Shown here in pieces: positions 52,280 through 64,000 of a stretch of DNA of 64,000 bases. The stretch's first letter is position 1. The number at the start of each line of letters is the position of its first letter. The position numbers were made by a program, and so were the translations under genes. Source of the stretch: Adineta steineri (lineage: Eukaryota > Rotifera > Eurotatoria > Adinetida > Adinetidae); contig CAJNOI010000041.1 of the NCBI GenBank assembly GCA_905250115.1, positions 451,606 through 515,605 on the forward strand. The letters are read 5' to 3'. The notes beneath the pieces are model-generated. The model was not told the origin of the DNA. It made no database searches and saw only the letters and a list, made by a program, of their open reading frames with translations.

Positions 52280-55200
52280 TTATTTAGATGATTTTACTTT
52301 AAGACGTTTAACCGGTGTTGTTATAGTATCATCAATATCTTCTAATGTTGTTTTATTTTTAATAATAGGTGATACACTAAAACCATCTATAAACGGTTTA
52401 ACCAGATGAATTTGTATACGTTGTCGTTGAACATTATTAGTATCAACACTGATCTGTACAGTCACTGGATCAAACATATGTATAGTCATATTATTTATTG
52501 TTTGCGTAGCTTCCTAAAAATATATAATAAATAATTAAAAACAAAACATCAACAGATAATTCTTATAGCAGTGAAATAGGTGGAATATTTCTCTATCTTT
52601 TGCTAGTATATTAAACTGGTCAGATATTCGTTTGAATTTGATATTAAATATTTTCAACAAAAAACATCTATTAAAATTATATATACCTCTTCATTGAATT
52701 CTCCAACGGATTTTCCTTCTTTATCTCTTAAAAATAATGTTGTTTCTAAACCATATCGAGGTAATAATATTTGTAATGCATTTTTTCGTACACCAAATAC
52801 ATAACCATCTTCATCTGTATGCATATTTTTGAAAAATAACTATAAATAACATTGTCAATTCATTAATAAACATATATATACAAGAAAACTCACGTGAGTA
52901 TGCAAATCTACAGATGCTCGTGCTGCATATTGAGCCATACGATGACGATAATTTAAATTATTACAGATTTGTTGTAAAACACGTTTATTAAGTAAATCCG
53001 GAAATGTTGCATCAGCATTAATACCTGCAGCTAATAGTCGATGAACAAGTACATCGGAATATCTATGAAAAATATTAGATAGAAAATAGAAATTAAATCA
53101 TTTTTCTATCTACCGTCGTATTGGTGATGTAAAATGAGTATAAATAGGTGTAGCTAAACCATAATGTTCGAAATTTTTCATATCAGATTCAAATCCACTA
53201 CAAAAATAAACAGCTTGCATCATACAACGTGTTGCAAGCATACGAAGCATTGTATTAAAATATGGATGAGCAGATAGAATAGCTTGATCAAGTGAATCAG
53301 CTAATTCTTTTCCTGTATTTGCTTTTATTTGAAAACCCTTTAGAAAAAAAGAAGTTTCGAATGAAATATTAAGAAATTATATATCTATATACTTTTGTAT
53401 CTGCAGCTTTAACAAGTGGATCAAAATTTGAAATAGGTGGTGCAGGATGTTTACGTAAACAAGCACAATCAGGAAATAATTCGTAAATCTTCTCTGCAAC
53501 ACTTATATTTGCTAAAAGCATAAATTCTTCAACGAGCCAATTTGTTTCTCTATGATATATAAAAAGAATATAATATTTTTGCAAAAAAAAAAAACTTACC
53601 TTAATTCTTTATTCATAACACTAAGTGGATCATGTGTTTCAGTATCAAGTTGAAATCGTACTTCAGATGATTCAAGTACTAATGCACCTTTATCCATACG
53701 TCTTTTACGTAGTTGAGCAGCGATTGAATGAAGACGTCGTAAACTTTGAGCAATTTCATCATTTATGCCAGAATCATCTTTTATTGTTTGAGCTTGTTCA
53801 TATGTCATTGCAGACTAATTAATTTAATTGTTTTATAAATGAATTAGATTATTAAAAACAAATACATACTTTACTCTTAATAATAGATTTATGGAATTGT
53901 GTTTGAACTATTTTTGCATCGGGTGTCATTTCCCAACGGACAGAAAATGCAAAACTAAAAAAGAAATTCAATGAATTTATGACAGATAATAATAAAAACT
54001 ATTAGAATGATTCCTATGAGATTTCAATGTATGATCATAATATAAACTAATTATTGTTATTCATAGAATGACATGATTAGTTCATACTTTAATAGATATT
54101 CAAAGAAGCTACAATCGCAAATAATCCTATTAACTTACCGTTCTTCACCACCACGTAAAGAACAAAGATTTCCACTGAGTAATACTGGTAACATATCAAT
54201 ACGTCTATCAGTTAAATAAACTGTTGTACCACGTTCACGTGCTTCTAAATCTAAAGCTGTATTTGGTCGTACGAAATGTGTTACATCAGCAATATGAACA
54301 CCGCACTAAAAATAGAAACATATTTAATTTTCGAATAAAATATTAAAAAATAATTTCTTACTTCATAATTGCCATTTTCAAGTGTACGACAATGTAAAGC
54401 ATCATCAATATCAGTACAACCCGGTGGATCAATACTAACAATACAAAATTCACGTAAATCAACACGAGTAGCAAGATCCTTTTCATAACAAAAAAAACAA
54501 GAATGTATAAGTTTTATTGAAAGAAAATATAATTAGACAAACTTCGGCTGTAATTGTCCATGGTAATTTCGGTAAACAATCAAGTACTGCTTCAGGAAAT
54601 TCATGATGAAGAATATCATTTTCAGCTAAAATAACTTCATTTTCGGTTTCTTTATCACCAAGTTTACCAAGTGTTTTAATAAAATGACCCTTTAGAAAAA
54701 AAAGACGCCAATATATTTATCACTGTTTATTTATTAAACGAAAACATACTTGTGGATATCTTGATAAACGTGGCCAATGGTCAATTTGTACCATGACACG
54801 ACTGTTCTTCAATTCTTCAGCTTGACGACTTTCAATACGAATTTTTGGTATACGTCTTTCATGAGGCAAAAATAAATGAAATTTTGCCTATATAAAATAA
54901 ATATTCAGTGAATAATTAAATAAAAACAATATCATACACCGGGTAGAGATTCTTGTAGAATTCCACAATATTGTCTCCAATTTCGTTTAATTATTGCTAC
55001 AATACGACAAGATGCAGTTTTCTTCGATGATACACCTGGAACAACAAGACCCGTTTCTTCCTACAAAAACGCAAAAACTAAAATTTCAAATTTTATTTTA
55101 ATATAATTACTTGTTCAATAACTAAATCTCCTTGATCATCATCTTTATCATCAATAACTAAACTAAATGGTGTTGCCCATTCTTGCTCCTGTAAAACTTC

Positions 55201-56702
55201 TACAGCAACAATATCATCATGAACAGCACGATTTAAATTTCGATAACCTTGAACAAATAACTAAAGAAAAATAATCATTTTTTATTACATAACTATTATT
55301 TAATCATATATTTACTTGATTATATTTTTCCGAATCTTGAACGAATACATTGGCTTCAAGATAATTTTCTCGACTTGCTTGAAATGTACCTTGTAAATAT
55401 CTACCAGATTTTATACCACGTTGAACTTCGGATAATGGTACATGTTCAGGGAAAATAATCTGTGTATTTTTTTTTAATAATTAAATATATATATAGAATA
55501 GATGATAAATCTGATCAATACCTCTTTTCGTTTTCCAATATCTTTTTCTAAATCAAATGATTCTTCTTTTAAAACAAGACGATCTAATAATTCTGGACGA
55601 TTAAATGTTGTAACATATTCTTTTACTAAATTAAATACAATGAAATCCTAATGATTATTTATCTATTTATTTACTTACGAGAAAAAGCAAGTAAACCTTC
55701 TTGACGAGCAAGATCACGATTTGCTATATCATCAGTAAGAAGAACAATAGGAACTAATAAAGAAAAGTAAATAAGATTATATCAATGAAAAATAAAGCAC
55801 GTTTTGTTCATAGAGTCAGATTGAACTAATTATATTCATCGAGAACATTTGAATTTGACCAATCACCTTCTCTCTTTCTTTGAAGCGATCAACACATGCA
55901 TTGATAAACTTAGATTAGCCTAATTATAAGAGTAATTGTAGTCTATAGGATGCTACTAACTCGACGGGGTGTCTAGAAGGATTTTCAACTCTTTAAATAT
56001 TTTACTAATCACATTAAAAAGTACTATAAATAGTTTTTTTTCTTACTTTGTTGTTTTAAATGTTCATTATAAAACTGTGAAATTTTTCTAATTGCTCTAT
56101 CATTTCGATCATTTGGACTTTCACCAGGTTTACGTAAAACAAATGTATTTCTATAAAATAAATCTCTTTATATATACATATATTAAGATTTATTAATACA
56201 TACTTATTAAATTCATTAATAAATACAAAAAATTTTCTTTCAGGAATTGATATAACACTTCTTATTCGTTTATAAATAGCTAAACTTTTATGTCGAACCT
56301 AGTAATCAATAAAAAAATTTAAATAATTATAATTCTATTTTTCCTTCTTACTTCATCAAGTACAATTTGTGGTACGATTACATTTGTAAACAATGGATCT
56401 TCAAGAAGATCAACCTAAAAAATAACGAAAAATTTTTATTTTCTTCATTTTTTTGAAAATTTTCTTACTTGTTGTAAAACAACATTTGTATCAACAAGTA
56501 AATAATGTCCAGTTGAAACAAGACTATTTCCATTATTCATATGTTTATCAAGTAATGTTGATTCATCAATTGTGCATTGTTGACATGCATTCGATCCACA
56601 CGGGATATCCGTACGTAAATATAATTCATGTGTTATTTTTAAAACATGACCACGACGTGTTTTACGTAGAAATGAATTTAAACGACGTGTATCATCAATC
56701 AT
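52280..56702 (-). CDS. DIS3: DIS3/RRP44, catalytic subunit of the RNA exosome
   Basis: Processive 3'-5' exoribonuclease plus PIN endonuclease of the exosome. Twenty exons between 56469-56702 (first) and 52280-52513 (last) sum to 965 residues, against 958 in human DIS3. In order: CR3 cysteines ([11 protein letters not shown]), PIN domain with acidic residues in [25 protein letters not shown] and LLTDD, two cold-shock domains, the RNB catalytic motif [13 protein letters not shown], then [34 protein letters not shown] and [16 protein letters not shown], and a C-terminal S1 domain. The PIN and RNB active sites both look intact. Exons: 56352-56414, 56204-56298, 56047-56150, 55679-55753, 55522-55625, 55316-55459, 55111-55260, 54938-55060, 54750-54887, 54543-54689, 54362-54478, 54139-54305, 53870-53954, 53600-53814, 53393-53549, 53114-53337, 52894-53062, 52687-52839. 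Confidence 0.98.
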
Positions 56703-57320
56703 TATATATCTATAAGAAAAACAGAAGACCCTGACTAAAAACTCATTTCTTTTTTATCTATATATATATAGAAAACACATACAGAACAATTGCACACAAT
56801 TTTATTTTTTTGATAAATTCACGATCTATACATACACACACACGAAAAAAGAAAAGAAAAGTAAGAGAGAATGAAACTCGATTTGATTAATTTTATTAAA
56901 CCACTTAAAAAGAAGAATCAACACATGTTCATTTTGTCTTTATTTTTCTTTCGATATCAATAGACTGTTCGAAATCAAAAAGAAAACAGACTTACGCCAT
57001 CGCAAGGAAAGAAATGTTAAGGAAGACATACATTGAGAGAGTAAGAATATTTCCACTGTTGGTATCAAAAGAAAATAAGCTGAAAGTGAATATTAAATGA
57101 AAACACAATTGTATTATTTATATGTATACGTAAGAAAACGATTAATAATAATGATAATAGTAATAATAGAAAAAAGGAAAAGAAGAAAAAAAAAACTCGT
57201 TTTTAAGGCATTCATAAAAGCTAACGATATTCATTTGTTATTTATATCTGATTGGTTCGGAAAGATAGGTAGTCATTAAAGAGAAATTATGTCTAAATGA
57301 AAAATAATTAGGAGTTTATA
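56703..57320. other. Spacer between DIS3 start and Src-family stop
   Basis: About 0.6 kb that must hold the DIS3 promoter and the 3' UTR of the kinase. AT-rich with a short CA run near 56832 and no supported exon. Confidence 0.5.
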
Positions 57321-59890
57321 TTATAAATTGGAATTAAATACCTCTCGATAGCTTGGCTCAGCTTGAATCATAAATTCATCAAAACGCATATAAAGTGTTT
57401 CAAATGTGGGTCGATTATCTGGATTTTCTTGCCAACAAGAACACATTATTTGATAATAAAGCTCATGACAATCATTTGGCTAAAAAATATATGTTTAATT
57501 GAATTATCTCAGACAGAAAATATTTACTTTTAACATTCTATAACCACTAAGTACTGCTTGTAATGCTTCATTATTTGACATACCAGGATATGGATTTGAA
57601 CCATGTGTAATTAATTCATAAAGAAGAATACCAAAACTCCATACATCAGACTTAGTTGTATATTCTTTTTTTGTTGCAGCTTCAGGTGCTGTCCATTTTA
57701 TTGGAAATTGAGATTCACGATCGACTAATAAACGACCACCTTGTAAAATTTTTGCTAAACCAAAATCAGCAATTTTAACTACATCTAATTCACCAACCAG
57801 AATATTTCGAGCTAAATTAAATAGAAAAAATATTTTATTAGATTTCGATTTATTTATGAATAGAATCTTTTGTTCATATCTATATTGTATTTGAATAATA
57901 AAAGAATTCATCAACGAATATGTTAGTCTCATGATAGAATCTCTCTAGATAATAAAAACCCATATCTTAAATCTATAGAGATTAGAAATAATCGATTCTC
58001 TTAGCAGTATTATGATTTGCGTTATAAATCAAAACCGTTGGTTATAAACGAAATTTTTTCTTCTTCTTGTTGAAATAATGGTGAATGTGTAAATTCGAAA
58101 AGAGAAATCTATTCATTCTATTTGGATACTTCAAGATATGATAGAGATCATAATGAAATTTATAACAAAAAGAGTCATTATACGCTTTTTCTATTCTTAG
58201 CAGACTCTATCTATCTTGAGGGATTTCCTCATCACTCAGATAACAATCTCTATGCCATTATAGAACTTTCATTTGATTTTATCTTTATTTGTAAAACTTC
58301 AATGAATTACTAATTCTACATACCAGCAAGATCACAATGAACATAACGTTTTTGTTCCAAATACGCCATACCATTCGCAATCTATATGTAAATAAAATTA
58401 CGTTTTTTTTAATTTTTGATGATTTTTTTACTTGAGCAGCAAAATCTAAGATTGTTTTAAATTTTAAATTTTTTCCTTGTCCATCACGTAAATAATTAAG
58501 TAAACAACCAGTAGGCATAAATTCTGTCACAATAAATATTGGTTCTTCTTGTGTACAAACACCATATAATCGAACAATATTTTTATGTAAAAGATCTTTC
58601 ATTATTTTCGCTTCATCAAGAAATTTATCAACATTATAAACGCGAGTTTTATTATCAGTTTTCATATATTTAATAGCCACTTCACGTTGACCATATTTGC
58701 CTTTATAAACTTCGCCATAGTTTCCTCTTCCAAGTAATTCTGTTCGTGTAAGTTGCGAACGATCTAATTCTAATAAACCATGACGATCAGCTGGTACAGT
58801 TGGTTCTATTTTTCGACACGGACGAGTTAATAAACAACAAAGACCATCAATATTTTCTTTACAAAGAAGAGAAACAAAAACATCATAGAAATTTTCGATA
58901 AAATAAATCTTTCTTTAATTTACTTTGATAATGATTAACAAGATCTTGTAAACTTGAAAATAATGTTTTACTACTAATATAGTACATGCCTTGATTTGTT
59001 CGACGTATACGATAATGTTTAACATGAAAATGTTTATCTTTATTTAAATCAAGTACAGATAATGATTCTTGTCCTATTGTTTTTAATTTAAAGAATTAAA
59101 AAAGAACATCGGATTAATGAATTATACCTTGATTTGTATCTGAAGGTCGTATTAAAAATGTTCCTTTGCCATTATGAGGTTGTTCAAGAAATCGTTCAGC
59201 ATCACGACGATTTGTTTCTGTAAAATACCATCTAAAATGAATTTTAAATTATGAACTTAATTCATAATTACGAACTTACTCGCATGCTGTTAAATCATTC
59301 AATGCTGATATATAATTAGATGGAACATAGCCACTTTGTTTTGTTCGTAAATTTCTAGCTTGCCACCAATCATTATAACTATAACGAAAGAAAACAAAGA
59401 AATTTTATTTAATATATATATAGATGAAATTGAATAACTTACGTATATTTATCAATAACTTCTAATATATCTCCTTTAACAAAACTTAATTCTCCAGTTG
59501 TTAATGTTCCATTAAAATCATAATTCGCCACATAAATAAGTTTATCTAAAAACAAAAATTTAACTATTGATTTAAATAAATAAGAATCGAAATAATTTTA
59601 CTTGAAGTTATTTTTGGATTAGTATTCATATTAGGTGTAGGATGATGATGTGGATGTGCTTGAGTTGTTAGATATTGAGCTTGTGGATTATTCATGGAAT
59701 GTCCTCCATAACCATTCGGATATAAATGACTAGGATGTTGAGGATAACCATTTGTTTGTGAAGCATATAGTAATTGGTTAGCAGGTGCAACATTACGATC
59801 ATTTTTTCCTGTATTATTATGACCATTTTCTGAATGTTTATATTTATTCTCGCGTTTTGTGGGACGCGAACTTCCTGGTCGATTTCCCAT
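57321..59890 (-). CDS. Src-family/FRK-like tyrosine kinase (SH3-SH2-kinase), non-RD catalytic loop
   Basis: Nine exons (59602-59890, 59443-59545, 59280-59378, 59128-59231, 58924-59073, 58432-58856, 58324-58381, 57528-57811, 57321-57479) give 556 residues. N-terminal [14 protein letters not shown] fits myristoylation plus a basic patch. A His/Asn/Tyr-rich unique region precedes the SH3 ([21 protein letters not shown]) and SH2 ([22 protein letters not shown] with the phosphotyrosine Arg). The kinase has [36 protein letters not shown] and [12 protein letters not shown]. Unusual points: the HRD motif is HCD (VHCDLAARN), and the activation loop between DFG and FPIKW has no tyrosine ([13 protein letters not shown]). 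The tail ends [12 protein letters not shown], with one Tyr eight residues from the end where Src has its inhibitory site. Catalytic Lys, Glu, Asp and Asn are kept. Confidence 0.94.
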
Positions 59891-61544
59891 CGAGTTGGAA
59901 GATTAAAAATTTACGTTAACATATACTAGACCTTTATTATATGTCACATAAACAGACGTACCTATGTCTGCTTTAGTAATCTAAAAAAATACACAGATGA
60001 ACAAATTGATAGACATTATCAGTTGGTAATGTTATTATGGCTGTTACTTTATGTATAAGTTCAACTAACTTCCTCTTACACTTACACTAACTTATCCTCG
60101 CTCGTTCGTTAACTATAAGAACGATAGATTTATCTTAGCCAATTGAATTTATATGTCAATATTATTCTATTTATTTTCAATAATTATCTTAAAATTACAA
60201 TTATAAATATGAAAGTATTATTTAAAATAATTCATTTATGTATTAATATTCATTAAAAAAACTAACACGTATTACCAAGAGTGACATCTACTGCTTCTAT
60301 ATACATGACCTATAGTTTAATCAAACAATACATGTTACCTCAAATTTATCAACAACTTCCGATAGTGTATTGTACTAAATAAAACATTGTCAACTAGTTT
60401 CGTCTGAGTATAGGAGTAGTATTCGATTATCAATTGATGGCAAGATCAGATATATTTTGAGACGCAGATGTTCTAGTTATGTTAATCGTGGATCTTGTTT
60501 CTTGAATAACACTATTTATAGAAGAAGGATTCTAGTTAAGATTACAACGATGATCCGATTAAGATATGTATGATTTTTACAGTAATAAAAGAGAAGGTTT
60601 ATTCAAAGGATATATATATTTTGATAAAATCTATAAAGTATGACAACTTACTAAAAAGAAGAAAAAAAAATAATTGATTAAAATAAGTAATGATGAGCAT
60701 CAGAACTTTAACACAATCGATAGAACGGAAATTGAGCTAGATGGATGGATGAGATTCTAATCGATTTGATCTTTAGTAAAAGTAAATAATAAGATGGATT
60801 TAATGAACCAGAAGAAAAAAAATATTTGTACTCAATGTTATTAATTCGAGGCCTTACTTTCAAATATTTTTATTTAAAATATATTGAACATTTGATTTCG
60901 GATTATATAATAATTCTCAGACGTAGTATTGATAACAAGTGAATATAGACAATCGAGGGAAATTAATGCTTTTATTTAATTAGACACCATTGAAAAAGCT
61001 ATTAGTGCAATCCCTGAGGGATTAAAATATGAAACACGATACAGTTGTTACGATTGATCATAAAGACACAGTTGTCTTTTGTGTTAATCTTTAGAAGAAG
61101 AAAAAAATGATTCATTTTCTTACCTTTAGATTTCAACATTTTACTGATAGAGAAATATTCATATCTTTTTTTTTCATGAGATCGTTGTCAGTTGGAATAT
61201 TTATAATACTATTAGTATATCAGTATGCCTTCATCATTTCGATTTAAGAATATCAATTGATATCTTTATGCCCGTTTTACTCATACTATTCAAGGCCAAC
61301 TGCAATGATAGTATGAAATTGTTGACCATGAATAACGTCTATGCACTAAATTGATTTTTTATCATTTATTCGTATGTTACACAACTCATCATAAATATTT
61401 CGTTTATACAATTCTTGATTTATTGATATAACTGAATCTTTATTCAGTTACTTTCTCAATTTTCTTTTTCAATAGCTGAAAAATACAATCTAATAGATGT
61501 ATTGTACTTAAAAATAGAAAAAGAAATTTGTTGTTTTTTTTTTT
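59891..61544. other. Intergenic, AT-rich; no gene seen
   Basis: About 1.65 kb upstream of the Src-family gene and downstream of the p66 gene. No exon chain on either strand; it probably includes the Src-family promoter near 59900-60150. Confidence 0.5.
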
Positions 61545-62990
61545 TTATTTCGTTTCAACGTTAGGAAATGTTCGTCGTTTATTGTTTGATGATTTTACAA
61601 GATTCGGGGATAAAAATGAATTAATAAAATCAGGATTAGGTGGAAACATCGGACGAGAAGATGACGGAATTGATTGTTGTTTTACAGCATTTTTTGACAT
61701 TTTCATAGTTTGATTCGTTTTTGTTTGTTGTGGTAAACTCGTTAATGAACGATATTGTTGTTGTTGTTGATGATGATGATGATGATGAGAAGGAGGAATT
61801 GACATTGATATTTTATTATGTTGCACTGTTCGAGAATGATTTCCATGTGTTGTAATTGGTGATTGAACAATCATATTATTATTTGATTTTCGTGTTGATG
61901 ATGATGATGATTGTTGAGGAAATTTCGCAGATAAATTTTGTGATAAAGAATGTTTTGGTTTTGTTGTTTGATGTTGATGATTAGTTAATGGAATAAATGT
62001 TGGTGTCGTTTTTACAGATTGTATTTGACGATTATTTATTGCTGAAGATTTTGATGACGATGTTGATGATGATAATCGAGACGAATGTTTTTGTTGTTTA
62101 ATTAATACATTAAAATGTTTATCAATTTCTTTTTCTTGTTCCATAGCTGAAATGAAAACATTTTTTAATAATGATGAATGTTCAGATTTTGACATTCGTC
62201 GTGTAACTTGTTTTTTACAACGATCACATAAAATATTTGATGTTTGATTTGATGATTTTGAATTTAAATGTTTCCACCATCTTATAGTAAAATCTGTGCC
62301 ACATTGATCACATACATAGGGTTGATCAATTTGTGCATGATCAGTAAATCGTTGTGGTAAACGATGACGATCATTTTGTAATTCACTTAAACATTGTACA
62401 ACATCTTCAAGACCAACAAGTGGTTGAAATTCTAGACTTATTCCGTTTGGAATGAAAAGAATATCTTGTAAAGATGGTTTCGGTAATGGAATATTCAATA
62501 AATCACGTTCTAAATGTTTCCGTAAAGCTACTTTAGCTTGAGTTTTATGTTCTTCTAATTGATGAGTTGATGATATTTTATTAGAATTTGTTAATAAAGG
62601 AGAATTCGGTGCTTTACGAGTTATATTTGATGTTGATTGCTGATGCTGTTGTTGTTGCTGTTGTGGCGGTGGTGGTAGTAGTAGTAATGGTGGTGGTAGT
62701 TGTTGTGGTGGTGGTGGATTTGTTATTGGTAATTGTGCTGGTTTTACTGGTGGAGTAATACTATGTGTTGTTGGAGAATGAAAACCATTTGTTATTGTTG
62801 TTAAATTTTTATTTGTTCGTGTTGATAATTGTTGACTTGAACGTAATTTTTTTAATAGAGTTAACTTAGCTTCTTCATTTTGTAATTCTTGAATTATTGA
62901 ATGAAGTTTAAAACGTTTTAATTGACGTATATCATTAGTGATACAATTATGATCATTTGATTCAGGTGATAAAGAACGTTTCACTGACAT
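61545..62990 (-). CDS. p66/GATAD2-like subunit of the NuRD repressor complex, intronless
   Basis: Transcriptional repressor that ties MBD2/3 to the CHD4/Mi-2 remodeller. Single exon of 481 codons. The CR1 coiled-coil region near the N-terminus includes LQNEEAKLTLLKKLRSSQ, which in p66 pairs with MBD2. The CR2 block starts at AKVALRKHLERDLLNIPLPK and VGLEDVVQCLSEL and ends in a GATA-type finger with C-x2-C...C-x2-C (YVCDQCGTDFTIRWWKH, ILCDRCKKQ), then SLLKNVFISAMEQEKEI. Between and after these lie Pro-, Gln-, Ser- and His-rich low-complexity tracts, including a HHHHHH run. Vertebrate GATAD2A/B are longer and multi-exonic. An acceptor-like TTTTAG on the minus strand (63001-63002) lies just before the ATG. 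Confidence 0.93.
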   Translation of the reverse strand: MSVKRSLSPESNDHNCITNDIRQLKRFKLHSIIQELQNEEAKLTLLKKLRSSQQLSTRTNKNLTTITNGFHSPTTHSITPPVKPAQLPITNPPPPQQLPPPLLLLPPPPQQQQQQHQQSTSNITRKAPNSPLLTNSNKISSTHQLEEHKTQAKVALRKHLERDLLNIPLPKPSLQDILFIPNGISLEFQPLVGLEDVVQCLSELQNDRHRLPQRFTDHAQIDQPYVCDQCGTDFTIRWWKHLNSKSSNQTSNILCDRCKKQVTRRMSKSEHSSLLKNVFISAMEQEKEIDKHFNVLIKQQKHSSRLSSSTSSSKSSAINNRQIQSVKTTPTFIPLTNHQHQTTKPKHSLSQNLSAKFPQQSSSSSTRKSNNNMIVQSPITTHGNHSRTVQHNKISMSIPPSHHHHHHQQQQQYRSLTSLPQQTKTNQTMKMSKNAVKQQSIPSSSRPMFPPNPDFINSFLSPNLVKSSNNKRRTFPNVETK

Positions 62991-64000
62991 TGAACTTTAT
63001 CTAAAAGTTTGTCTATTACTCATATTGAAATGAAACATTTCATATATATATATATATACATATAAGAAACTAATGAAAATTTGTCACAGCATGATATATC
63101 GTGAAAAGAAGAAGAAGAAAAAAAAATAACCGCGTGACTGTACCTGTATTGTTATGAAAAGATGTAGATGTATATAATACAAGAATGGTAAACGAATAAG
63201 TGAAAAGGGTAAATTTTCTAGGACGATTATCAGGCAAACTGAAAGGGTAAACAGCCCTTCATCTCGTTCTATTATTCTTCAAGATGGAATTTCGTATTTT
63301 TCTTTCTTTTCTATCGTTATTGTCACCGCCTCGGTTAGACCTGGAGTTTCCTATTTATTAACGATCGATGGTATTTCGCTTTACTATATAGAATATAAGA
63401 AATAATAAAACAACATGACATGATAAAACAAAAAAAAAACACGAATTTTTTTCACATAGATCTCTGATAATTTAAAATGAAATAAAAAAAATGATGTATC
63501 TTTGAGATCATAAATAATGATGACGTTAACATTCATATACACCTCTATAGAAAAATAAATACAACAAAAAAGAATCAAACAGTTTGAAATCTAAAATGTA
63601 ATAGTCAAGTAAAAAGAAACAGAATATATGATGACGAATGAATGGTAGACATCATATATACAGATGTGAAGATAATTTGTTTTCTCAAGCGTGTAAAAGA
63701 AATGAATACAAAAAAGGAACAAGTAGACCGATCGAATATGGACTACAAATAAGCGTTACACAAATCATTCAAAATGAAAATCAATTCCAACAATGATTTT
63801 GTATATTTCTACCCATTAAACTAACATTATTAATTGACATATTCAATATCTTAGATAATAAAATATTTCTATCTAATTATAAATTTCATTTTTGAATAAA
63901 TTACATCGGAATTATCCAATGTCAATATAGAAGAAAAATATCGAATGATTGTTTGATACTATGAATACTCGCGTTTAGTTTGATTATTTATTTACACTTT
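62991..64000. other. Intergenic, upstream of p66; no gene seen
   Basis: About 1 kb with a TA run near 63042-63058 and AT-rich sequence. Any gene starting further right lies outside the window. Confidence 0.5.

Overview
The window looks like nuclear DNA of a small invertebrate animal, most likely a bdelloid rotifer (inference). It is very AT-rich. Almost every gene is metazoan (Src-type kinase, Eps8, conventional PKC, ING, MTMR3/4, p66/GATAD2, MED27, DIS3, V-ATPase C) and is cut by many GT-AG introns of about 45-70 bp. Several start codons have a splice-acceptor-like TTTTAG or TTCTAG a few bases upstream with no donor exon, which fits the spliced-leader trans-splicing known in rotifers. There is no bacterial operon structure, tRNA, rRNA, CRISPR array or recognisable transposon. 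Exon models were built by hand: reading frames were joined at GT-AG sites and each coding length was checked for divisibility by three.

Left part (1-22.4 kb): a MAP kinase kinase (-), an ING-type PHD-finger protein (+), thioredoxin (-), a membrane-anchored spermidine-synthase-like protein (-), an eight-span membrane protein with a TspO-like motif (+), Eps8 with two alternative 5' ends and a possible alternative 3' end (-), V-ATPase subunit C (+), a VAT1-like quinone oxidoreductase (+) and an intronless one-EF-hand protein (+).

Middle (22.6-44 kb): a conventional protein kinase C (-) with two competing terminal exons, a 5.4-kb gene desert, a secreted PhoPQ-related (AprA/PqaA family) protein in 15 exons (+), a PLAT-repeat protein (-) and a myotubularin-related lipid phosphatase with a FYVE finger (-).

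Right part (46-64 kb): a divergent ZIP-family transporter (+), a C2orf50/CIMIP5-like ciliary protein (+), a 563-residue unrecognised protein (+) whose intron contains an intronless MED27 gene on the other strand, the exosome nuclease DIS3/RRP44 (-), a Src-family tyrosine kinase with a non-RD catalytic loop (-) and a p66/GATAD2 NuRD subunit (-).

The genes do not form one pathway. Signalling at the membrane and cytoskeleton (MAP2K, PKC, Src, Eps8, EF-hand, MTMR) and RNA or chromatin control (ING, p66, MED27, DIS3) are the main themes. The most notable points are the PKC V5-type exon choice, the Src kinase that has lost both the HRD arginine and the activation-loop tyrosine, the nested MED27, and the heavily intronised bacterial-type PhoPQ-related gene with a 13-nt microexon at its GASK-RGW motif.
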